A stretch of DNA of 22,695 bases from Bacteroidales bacterium. Lineage in GTDB: Bacteria; Bacteroidota; Bacteroidia; Bacteroidales; F082. Position 1 is the stretch's first letter. Each line of letters starts with the position of its first letter. Positions 1-5,840 of this stretch are shown in pieces. The notes below the pieces were generated by a model. The model did no database searches, was not told where the DNA came from, and saw only the letters and a list, made by a program, of their open reading frames with translations. The stretch covers positions 1-22,695 of the forward strand of contig JAOZNY010000005.1 of the NCBI GenBank assembly GCA_029933565.1, given 5' to 3'. Made by a program: the position numbers and the translations under genes.

Positions 1-40
1 CGCCAATAAGATTTAATTCAAGCAATATATTTTACTTTGG

Positions 41-92
41 GCGGTTCGCAATGACGGAATCTCCATTACTCCAACATTCCATCACTCCAATT
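41..92. repeat. Interspersed repeat fragments downstream of glyS
   Basis: Positions 41-58 read GCGGTTCGCAATGACGGA, whose reverse complement contains CGTCATTGCGAA, a core that recurs as an interspersed repeat in many bacterial genomes (recalled, not searched). It is followed at 61-92 by a degenerate iteration of short ATTACTCCA/ATCACTCCA words. The first 95 bases hold no gene; the glyS stop codon is at 96-98. No T-tract terminator is evident here. Confidence 0.4.
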
Positions 93-95
93 CTT

Positions 96-1616
96 CTATC
101 CTTTCAACCTCTTGGCAATAATTCCTGAAACCTCTTCAATTTTCACCCTTTCCTGCTGCATGCTGTCACGCTCGCGGATGGTTACCGTATTGTCTTCCAA
201 AGTTTGGTGGTCAACTGTTACGCAGTAAGGTGTTCCAATGGCATCGTGGCGGCGGTAGCGTTTGCCAATAGCATCCTTTTCCTCATAAAAACACATATAA
301 TCCATTTTCAGACTGTCCATAATTTCGCGTGCCTTTTCCGGCAATCCATCTTTTTTAGTCAATGGGAAAACAGCAACTTTATAAGGAGCCAAAACAGGAG
401 GGAGTTTCATTACTATTCTTGAATTTCCTCCCTCAAGTTCTTCTTCGGTATACGCATTACTCATTATTGCCAGAAACATTCTGTCGAGGCCAATTGAAGT
501 TTCAACAACGTAAGGCACATAACTTTTGTTGGTCTCAGGATCGTGGTAACGTAGTTTTTTGCCTGAGTATTTTTCGTGGGCATTCAGGTCGAAGTCGGTA
601 CGTGAATGAATCCCTTCAAGTTCCTTAAATCCCATTGGGAATTCAAATTCAATGTCGGCTGCGGCATTTGCGTAGTGGGCTAGTTTTTCGTGGTCGTGGA
701 AACGGAATTTCTCAGCCGGAATACCAAGCGAAGTATGCCATTTTATCCTCTGTTCTTTCCAGTATTCGTACCATTTCATTTCTTCGCCTGGGCGGACAAA
801 AAACTGCATTTCCATTTGTTCAAATTCGCGCATGCGGAAAATAAACTGACGGGCAACTATTTCATTTCTAAAGGCTTTTCCTGTTTGTGCTATTCCAAAA
901 GGAATTTTCATCCTGCCGGTTTTCTGCACGTTGAGATAATTTACAAAAATGCCTTGTGCTGTTTCGGGACGAAGAAATATTTCACTGGCACCTTCTGCCA
1001 TCGCACCCATTTGAGTAGAAAACATCAGGTTAAACTGTCTAACATCTGTCCAGTTTCTTGATCCTGACATTGGACAAGCAATTCCAAGATCCTCAATCAA
1101 CTCTTTAATGGCAGCCATGTTGTTATTATCCATTGCCGGATAAAGTCTGTTTTTTATGCCATCCATTTTTTCAACATTGGCCAAAACACGAGGATTAGTT
1201 TCTTTAAATTGTTTCTCATCAAATGAATCACCAAAACGTTTAGCCGCTTTAGTAACTTCCTTATTGATTTTTGCTTCTATTTTGGCAAGAAAATCTTCAA
1301 CCAGAACATCGGCACGATATCGCTTTTTAGAATCTTTATTATCGATCATTGGATCGGCAAAAGCATCAACATGACCAGAGGCCTTCCAAACTGTTGGGTG
1401 CATAAAAATTGCCGAATCGATACCCACAATATTTTCATGCATCTGTACCATTGCTTTCCACCAATAATCGCGAATATTCTTCTTGAGTTCGGTGCCGTTT
1501 TGAGCATAATCGTAAACAGCACTTAAGCCGTCATAAATTTCGCTACTCTGAAAAACAAATCCGTATTCCTTAGCGTGTGCTATTATTTTCTTTAATAAAT
1601 CTTCCTGTTGTGCCAT
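96..1616 (-). CDS. glyS: Glycine--tRNA ligase (class II, dimeric type)
   Basis: This enzyme charges tRNA-Gly with glycine in the cytoplasm. The 506-residue protein is the eukaryote/archaeal-like homodimeric type (GlyQS), not the alpha2-beta2 form. Visible landmarks are the N-terminal catalytic segment with GSRNWTDVRQFNLMF (about 185-199), RPETAQG (216-222), the class II motif 2 FRNEI (249-253) with the following MREFEQMEMQFF, and motif 3 GLDR (376-379). The C-terminal anticodon-binding domain starts near residue 410 (APYKVAVFPLTKKDG) and contains the GTPYCVTVD segment. Start and length suit the family. It is the last gene of a same-strand run after the OTC and zinc-ribbon genes, but a 106-bp gap containing a strong inverted repeat separates it from the latter, so co-transcription is uncertain. 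Confidence 0.97.
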   Translation of the reverse strand: MAQQEDLLKKIIAHAKEYGFVFQSSEIYDGLSAVYDYAQNGTELKKNIRDYWWKAMVQMHENIVGIDSAIFMHPTVWKASGHVDAFADPMIDNKDSKKRYRADVLVEDFLAKIEAKINKEVTKAAKRFGDSFDEKQFKETNPRVLANVEKMDGIKNRLYPAMDNNNMAAIKELIEDLGIACPMSGSRNWTDVRQFNLMFSTQMGAMAEGASEIFLRPETAQGIFVNYLNVQKTGRMKIPFGIAQTGKAFRNEIVARQFIFRMREFEQMEMQFFVRPGEEMKWYEYWKEQRIKWHTSLGIPAEKFRFHDHEKLAHYANAAADIEFEFPMGFKELEGIHSRTDFDLNAHEKYSGKKLRYHDPETNKSYVPYVVETSIGLDRMFLAIMSNAYTEEELEGGNSRIVMKLPPVLAPYKVAVFPLTKKDGLPEKAREIMDSLKMDYMCFYEEKDAIGKRYRRHDAIGTPYCVTVDHQTLEDNTVTIRERDSMQQERVKIEEVSGIIAKRLKG

Positions 1617-1634
1617 CTTCTTAATTTTTATTTT

Positions 1635-1723
1635 ACCCCCCTTAGTCCCCCCAAAGGGGGGGAGATGGGATTGTTCATTATAAATTTACCTACCTTTCCC
1701 CCTCCGGGGGGACTAAGGGGGGT
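1635..1723. repeat. Long inverted repeat of C/G runs between glyS and the zinc-ribbon gene
   Basis: The arms 1635-1652 (ACCCCCCTTAGTCCCCCC) and 1706-1723 (GGGGGGACTAAGGGGGGT) are perfect 18-bp inverted copies around a 53-bp spacer. Each arm also borders its own small C-run/G-run hairpin (1647-1661 and 1698-1710). The right arm's last base is the first base of the zinc-ribbon gene's stop codon (TTA on plus, 1723-1725). Similar palindromic elements are common between genes in Bacteroidota (general recollection). It could end transcription on either strand or be a non-autonomous mobile repeat. Confidence 0.75.
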
Positions 1724-1932
1724 TAATTTGTAAAAAAGTCAATTACATTTCCAAATGTACTGCTGGTACGTTTGTAAAGTTCTGTGTATCCGCATTGTGT
1801 ACATGAAATTGTTGTGAACTTTTTGTTTTGCACGTCAAATATTTTGGCAAAAGCTCCACCAGTTGCTCTCATCTCATCGGTTTCGTAATGCTTACTTCCG
1901 CATTTAGCGCAAACGTATTCTTTTTTCTGCAT
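1723..1932 (-). CDS. Small zinc-ribbon protein
   Basis: This 69-residue protein has two CxxC pairs, C8-A-K-C11 and C44-T-Q-C47, each followed by G, which is the layout of one zinc ribbon. It resembles the family described as nucleic-acid-binding zinc-ribbon proteins (DUF2082/zinc_ribbon_13); this assignment rests on motif pattern and size. Between the knuckles is the segment MRATGGAFAKIFDVQNKKF, and the tail YKRTSSTFGNVIDFF is conserved-looking. No signal peptide or membrane segment is seen, so it should be cytoplasmic. It lies 62 bp after the OTC gene on the same strand. Its stop codon overlaps the inverted repeat. The exact role is unknown. Confidence 0.8.
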   Translation of the reverse strand: MQKKEYVCAKCGSKHYETDEMRATGGAFAKIFDVQNKKFTTISCTQCGYTELYKRTSSTFGNVIDFFTN

Positions 1933-1963
1933 TTCTTTTATTTTTTACTTAAACCTATTCACC

Positions 1964-1991
1964 AATGACTAATGACTAATGACTAATAACC
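1964..1991. repeat. 7-bp tandem repeat, AATGACT x3 plus a degenerate copy
   Basis: AATGACT occurs at 1964-1970, 1971-1977 and 1978-1984, followed by a degenerate AATAACC at 1985-1991. It sits in the 62-bp gap between the OTC stop and the zinc-ribbon start. Short ATTAGTCATT-type iterations of this kind are frequent in intergenic DNA of Bacteroidota genomes (recollection). Confidence 0.7.
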
Positions 1992-1994
1992 AAT

Positions 1995-2996
1995 TTACGC
2001 TCCCAATGTTGCAACCATCACAGCTTTAATTGTGTGAAGGCGGTTTTCGGCTTCGTCGAAAACAACTGAGTTTTCCGATTCAAATACATCGTCGGAAACT
2101 TCCATTGCTTCAACACCAAATTTCTTAAAAATCTCTTCTCCAACAATTGTTTCACGGTTATGGAAGGCAGGAAGACAGTGCATAAACTTTGCTTTTGCAT
2201 TTCCTGTTTTCGCCATAAGCGAAGCATTCACCTGATAAGGCATCATCATTTTAATGCGGTCTTTCCAAACCTCATCTGCCTCACCCATGGAAACCCAAAC
2301 ATCGGTATAAACAAAGTCAACACCCTTAACACCTTCACTAGGATTTTCAATTAAAGTAATTGTTGCTCCGGTTTGTTTGGCAATTTCGTTACACTGTGCA
2401 ACCAATTCTTCATCAGGCCACATTTGCTTAGGTGCAACGGCACGGAAATCCATTCCCATTTTTGCTGCTCCTACCATTAATGAATTTCCCATATTGTTGC
2501 GTGCATCGCCCATATAGGCAAACGAAACCTGATGTAGTGGTTTGTCTGAATGCTCCATCATGGTGAGGAAATCGGCAAGAATTTGAGTTGGGTGGTATTC
2601 GTTTGTAAGACCGTTCCAAACAGGTACTCCGGCATATTCACCTAATACTTCAACAATATCCTGACCAAAGCCACGGTATTCAATTCCATCGTACATGCGG
2701 CCAAGTACACGAGCAGTGTCTTTCATCGACTCTTTTTTACCAATTTGTGTTCCTGAAGGTCCCAGATAAGTAACATTTGCTCCTTGATCGTAGGCGGCAG
2801 TTTCAAATGCACAACGTGTACGTGTTGAGGCTTTTTCAAAAATTAAAGCAATGTTTTTACCCGTAAGTGTCTTTTGCTCTGTTCCGGCATATTTTGCCTT
2901 TTTTAAATCTGCAGAAAGGTCAAGTAAGAACTTTATTTCTTTTGGAGTAAAATCCAATAATTTGAGGAAATTCCTGTTTCTGAGGTTGAAAGCCAT
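1995..2996 (-). CDS. argF: Ornithine carbamoyltransferase
   Basis: This enzyme joins carbamoyl phosphate and ornithine to give citrulline, or works in reverse in the arginine deiminase pathway. The 333-residue protein shows the carbamoyl-phosphate site S57-T-R-T-R61 (FEKASTRTR), HPTQ at 135-138, the ornithine loop D232-VWVSMG (SMG at 236-238) and the HCLP motif at 273-276. It closely follows E. coli ArgI/ArgF from memory, for example LGPSGTQIGKKESMKDTARV. The canonical SMG loop distinguishes it from the N-acetyl- or N-succinylornithine transcarbamylases that many Bacteroidota use for arginine synthesis. A catabolic ArcB role is therefore possible, but no arcA or arcC gene is nearby. The 5' end is fixed by an ATG at 2996 just downstream of a promoter-like box. 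Confidence 0.93.
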   Translation of the reverse strand: MAFNLRNRNFLKLLDFTPKEIKFLLDLSADLKKAKYAGTEQKTLTGKNIALIFEKASTRTRCAFETAAYDQGANVTYLGPSGTQIGKKESMKDTARVLGRMYDGIEYRGFGQDIVEVLGEYAGVPVWNGLTNEYHPTQILADFLTMMEHSDKPLHQVSFAYMGDARNNMGNSLMVGAAKMGMDFRAVAPKQMWPDEELVAQCNEIAKQTGATITLIENPSEGVKGVDFVYTDVWVSMGEADEVWKDRIKMMMPYQVNASLMAKTGNAKAKFMHCLPAFHNRETIVGEEIFKKFGVEAMEVSDDVFESENSVVFDEAENRLHTIKAVMVATLGA

Positions 2997-3051
2997 AACT
3001 ATATTTTTTTAAGTGTTTATTGTTAATGATTTATGTGATAAAATTGCCGCG

Positions 3052-3082
3052 CAAAAGTAAGGAATTTAGGGTATTGTTTGAA
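3052..3082 (-). promoter_or_regulatory. Candidate promoter of the OTC gene
   Basis: On the minus strand the -7 box TACTTTTG (plus 3052-3059) matches TAnnTTTG exactly. Twenty bases upstream is TTC (plus 3080-3082) in place of the consensus -33 TTG. It lies 55 bp before the ATG, and its -33 side touches the first unit of the CATATAAG repeat array. Confidence 0.5.
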
Positions 3083-3363
3083 CCATATAAGTAATATAAG
3101 ATCATAGAAGCTTTGTTTTTCATTTTTTTTGAACCATATAAAGAATATAAGGGCATTGAAGGTTAGTTCTTTCTTTTTTTGAACCATATAAGGAATATAA
3201 GGGCATTGAAGGTTTCTATTATTAATAGCCCTCTTATATTTTCTTAAATAACTTATATGGTGAATTCTTCCTTTTTTTTAAACCATATAAGGAATGTAAG
3301 GGCATAGAAGTTTTCTTATTAAACTAATTCTCTTGTGTTTTCTTAAATACCTTATAAGGTGAG
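3080..3363. repeat. Array of CATATAAG-type repeats downstream of the GxxExxY gene
   Basis: This fills the largest gene-free stretch (2997-3367). Forward units of about 34 bp begin at 3080, 3131, 3181 and 3280. Each opens (G/A)AACCATATAA and continues with AATATAAG-GGCATTGAAGGTT or a variant, and each follows a T-rich run; the first three are spaced 50-51 bp. Units three and four are followed by degenerate inverted partners (3228-3263 and 3326-3363), making two hairpins of about 83 bp. In the first, CCATATAAG (3184-3192) pairs with CTTATATGG (3252-3260), and AATATAAG then GGC pairs with 3228-3240 except for a 2-nt bulge. The array ends 4 bases before the GxxExxY stop codon. Confidence 0.85.
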
Positions 3364-3367
3364 TTTT

Positions 3368-3781
3368 TTATTCAGGTAAGTCCCTAAACAACTCATTAAC
3401 ATATGTTTTTTGTCCCTCACTAAAAAGATGGCTTACATTAAAATTAATCAATAATCCTTCAGGTGCCTCAAGCAATTTCATATAGGTTATTATTTGTGCC
3501 TCATGCACTGGCAAAATGTATTCAACAGATTTTAATTCTACCGGTAAAATATTTTCAATAAAAAGATCACATCTTAATTCAGCATCAAGAAACAAACCTT
3601 TATAATTAACCGGAACCACTAATTCTGACTGAAAACTAATTCCTCGTTCGGTGAGTTCTTGCTTTAAACATTTATGATATACGCTTTCCAATAGTCCGGG
3701 CCCTAGAGCTTTGTGTACCTCAATAGCAGCACCATTTACTCTGTAAATTAAATCTTTCAGTTGTGTTTTTGTTATTTGCAT
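3368..3781 (-). CDS. GxxExxY protein (PD-(D/E)XK nuclease-like)
   Basis: With the start set at ATG 3781 the protein has 137 residues. The signature G29-LLESVY35 fits GxxExxY (TIGR04256; Pfam PDDEXK_3). A PD-(D/E)XK-like core is visible: D72 (RCDLFIE), E82-L-K84 (VELKS) and the later Q96IITYMKLL helix. The family is widespread in Bacteroidota, often in several copies, and its function is not established; nuclease activity is inferred from the fold. A longer reading from 3802 is unlikely because that ATG lies inside the flanking repeat (the CAT of CCATATAAG) and adds seven residues before the conserved MQITKTQLKDLIY. Repeats of one family border it on both sides. Confidence 0.88.
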   Translation of the reverse strand: MQITKTQLKDLIYRVNGAAIEVHKALGPGLLESVYHKCLKQELTERGISFQSELVVPVNYKGLFLDAELRCDLFIENILPVELKSVEYILPVHEAQIITYMKLLEAPEGLLINFNVSHLFSEGQKTYVNELFRDLPE

Positions 3782-3795
3782 AATTTTTGATTTTT

Positions 3796-3839
3796 GAACC
3801 ATATAAGAAATGGATTCTTATATGACCTTCTATGTCTTA
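3796..3839. repeat. CATATAAG-type inverted repeat upstream of the GxxExxY gene
   Basis: CATATAAGAA (3800-3809) and TTCTTATATG (3815-3824) are perfect 10-bp inverted copies around ATGGA. GAACC precedes the left arm, exactly as in the array at 3080-3363. The bases at 3825-3839, read in reverse complement, give TAAGACATAGAAGGT, resembling the second half of the array unit. The same repeat family therefore flanks both ends of the GxxExxY gene. Confidence 0.8.
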
Positions 3840-3872
3840 GTTAGTAGTTATTTTTTTAGATTATAAAAGTAG

Positions 3873-3880
3873 TATTTTTG
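3873..3880 (+). promoter_or_regulatory. Candidate -7 box of meaB
   Basis: TATTTTTG matches TAnnTTTG and ends only 5 bases before the GTG start at 3886. A transcript starting at the usual distance would have almost no leader. The -33 position is just a T-rich run, so support rests on the -7 box alone. Confidence 0.45.
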
Positions 3881-3885
3881 TAAAA

Positions 3886-4977
3886 GTGAGCAGTAAAGAT
3901 AAAAATAAGAAAAGCGCCTTAAATGTGCAACCCGGCATTGAGCAACCATCATCGGTTAACCCAATACTTGCAAAAGGAATGTCGAAGTTTAAAAAGGGCA
4001 AAATGGATGCGGATTTACTTATTGAAGGAATTATTAATGGAGACCGTACATTTCTTAGTCAGGGAATAACTTTAATTGAAAGTTCACTTGCAGGCGACAA
4101 AGACATTGCTAAAAAAATAATACAGGGCTGCCTGCCACATTCAGGCAATTCGCTTAGGATAGGAATAACAGGAGTTCCTGGAGTTGGAAAAAGCACTTTT
4201 ATTGAGTCTTTTGGAAACTACCTGATAGATAAAGGAAAGAAAGTTGCAGTACTTGCCATTGACCCAAGCAGTAAACGAAGCAAGGGTAGCATACTTGGCG
4301 ATAAAACCCGTATGGAAAGCCTGAGCATTAAAAAAAATGCATTTATCCGCCCTTCGGCTAGTGCCGGAACATTGGGAGGTGTAGCGCGAAAAACCCGAGA
4401 AGCAATAATACTTTGTGAGGCAGCCGGATTTGATATAGTTTTAGTTGAAACTGTTGGAGTGGGGCAATCGGAAACTGCCGTAGCACAAATTGTTGACTTT
4501 TTTCTTTTGCTGATGCTTGCCGGTGGCGGCGATGAGTTGCAAGGAATTAAGCGAGGCATAATGGAAATGGCTGACTTAATAATAATTAATAAAGCCGATG
4601 GCGACAACATTAGGAAAGCAGAACTCGCTAAACGTGAATACGAAAATGCCCTTCATCTTTTTCCGGCTCTTGAAAATGACTGGGTTCCTAAAGTGCAAAC
4701 TGCTTCCTCACTTAACTCGCAAGGAATTGATGATATTTGGCATACCATTAATTCTTATCTGTCATTAACAAAAGAAAATGGATTTTTTACTGATAAAAGA
4801 TCAGAACAATCAGGTGAGATTTTAATGGAGAGTATTGAATCGAAATTGCTGGACAGTTTCTTTGGTAGGGAAGAAATTAAAAATCAATTGGAAAAAGTAA
4901 AAAATGAAATTAAAAGCGGTAGCCTAAACCCTTACGATGCTGCCGAAGATTTGCTAAGTGTTTATTTTGGAAAGTAG
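3886..4977 (+). CDS. meaB: Methylmalonyl-CoA mutase-associated GTPase MeaB
   Basis: MeaB is a G3E-family GTPase chaperone that gates cobalamin delivery to methylmalonyl-CoA mutase and protects it from inactivation (family knowledge). The 363-residue protein has Walker A GVPGVGKST (96-104), the segment DPSSKRSKGSILGDKTRM (126-143), ETVGVGQSE (188-196) and the base-recognition motif NKAD (235-238). The long C-terminal helical region is the usual dimerisation part. The start is GTG; the N-terminal ALNVQPGIEQPSSVNP resembles Bacteroidota MeaB proteins as I remember them, so an internal Met such as residue 32 is less likely. The mutase genes are not in this window, and neighbours are unrelated. 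Confidence 0.95.
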   Translation: MSSKDKNKKSALNVQPGIEQPSSVNPILAKGMSKFKKGKMDADLLIEGIINGDRTFLSQGITLIESSLAGDKDIAKKIIQGCLPHSGNSLRIGITGVPGVGKSTFIESFGNYLIDKGKKVAVLAIDPSSKRSKGSILGDKTRMESLSIKKNAFIRPSASAGTLGGVARKTREAIILCEAAGFDIVLVETVGVGQSETAVAQIVDFFLLLMLAGGGDELQGIKRGIMEMADLIIINKADGDNIRKAELAKREYENALHLFPALENDWVPKVQTASSLNSQGIDDIWHTINSYLSLTKENGFFTDKRSEQSGEILMESIESKLLDSFFGREEIKNQLEKVKNEIKSGSLNPYDAAEDLLSVYFGK

Positions 4978-4984
4978 TTTGCAA

Positions 4985-5008
4985 TACCCTGCACTAAAGT
5001 ACAGGGTA
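4985..5008. terminator. Possible bidirectional hairpin between meaB and the thioesterase gene
   Basis: TACCCTG (4985-4991) and CAGGGTA (5002-5008) form a 7-bp stem that can extend through a mismatch with ACT/AGT. It lies in the 67-bp gap between two convergent genes. No clean T-run follows on either strand, so a terminator role is only suggested by position. Confidence 0.4.
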
Positions 5009-5044
5009 ACTCATTGGGACTTACAAAAAAATCCGATTTTTACG

Positions 5045-5773
5045 CTATTTCAAAACTACTGCAGCAGTAAAAGCAGGTTTTTCATTTTTTGTTTTAATAC
5101 CCTTAAAACTCAAATTATCATCCGGGCAATGCTGTATTAAAATTTCCTCATCCATATTACATTCGTTAAAAAATGTCAATTGAATGAAGTTTGGTTCCTT
5201 ATCCCCAAATTTTTTATACACAGCATCTTCCAGCCATGAAAAATATTTATGGGCAATTACATGGCCATTCATATCCAAATCTGAGTATTGAGTTTTAACT
5301 GTAAAGAGATCTTCAAACTGACATCGAATATTAACTTTTGGTAGTTTTTGATCAAGTGCATTTTTATTTAGAGTTAGAAAATCGGCATCCTTATACTTGT
5401 CCATTCGTTGAGGTTTTCTGCTGTCGAGGTCAATTATCAGCCAATCGGAAGTGGCCATACACAACTTTTCGTTGGTTCCCTCTGAATACATTTCAAATTC
5501 CCTTGTTGCGGTAATTCCTGTAATTTTTCCCGGCCAGGTTTTTATATTTATTTTCTCATTTAAAATGGGAAGTCTGTTTATTTTTATGTTCAAACGAAAC
5601 AAAACCCAGGAAACATTTTCCTTGCTTATTGTTGAATAACCAAAATCCAGATGTTCGGCATGGTTAATGGCTGTGCTTACCAAAAATAAACTCAAGGCAT
5701 TAAAACTCAAACGCCCTTTTACATTGGTTTTATCCCAACTTACCACAAAGTCCTCTTTCCAAATCTTCTCCAT
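5045..5773 (-). CDS. Acyl-ACP thioesterase family protein
   Basis: This probable cytoplasmic enzyme would release fatty acids from acyl-ACP (PF01643, FatA/FatB-like double hotdog). The 242-residue length suits bacterial members. The first hotdog opens with MEKIWKEDFVVSWD; the second starts near residue 150 and carries D165-L-DMNGH171, like the Asp-x-Asn-x-His catalytic patch, with FNE204 downstream as the candidate acidic residue. Family members commonly continue the patch as HVNNxxY, whereas here it is HVIAHKY. The start is set at ATG 5773: an in-frame ATG at 5878 would cross the preceding gene's terminator and overlap its coding end. It converges with meaB. Confidence 0.85.
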   Translation of the reverse strand: MEKIWKEDFVVSWDKTNVKGRLSFNALSLFLVSTAINHAEHLDFGYSTISKENVSWVLFRLNIKINRLPILNEKINIKTWPGKITGITATREFEMYSEGTNEKLCMATSDWLIIDLDSRKPQRMDKYKDADFLTLNKNALDQKLPKVNIRCQFEDLFTVKTQYSDLDMNGHVIAHKYFSWLEDAVYKKFGDKEPNFIQLTFFNECNMDEEILIQHCPDDNLSFKGIKTKNEKPAFTAAVVLK

Positions 5774-5791
5774 TTGTTTTTTGGTAAAAAT

Positions 5792-5817
5792 AAAAAAAGG
5801 CCGACAATGCCGGCCTT
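5792..5817 (-). terminator. Rho-independent terminator of the lipoprotein gene
   Basis: On the minus strand AAGGCCG (5811-5817), loop GCATTGT, CGGCCTT (5797-5803) is followed by a T-run ending at 5792. It lies 23 bases after the lipoprotein stop codon and 18 bases before the thioesterase ATG. Confidence 0.88.
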
Positions 5818-5840
5818 CTCCATTAATAATAATAAATGTC

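Noticed and set aside
690..1061. 123-codon plus-strand ORF antisense to glyS
   Set aside because: It lies wholly inside the well-supported glyS gene, and its protein has no recognisable features.
3080..3363. Regular 50-bp spacing of repeats, as in a CRISPR array
   Set aside because: Only three units are evenly spaced, the units vary, some have inverted partners, the spacers are similar T-rich runs, and no cas gene is present.
4218..4610. 130-codon minus-strand ORF antisense to meaB
   Set aside because: It lies inside meaB over its GTPase motifs; low-complexity serine/proline-rich product typical of a shadow frame.
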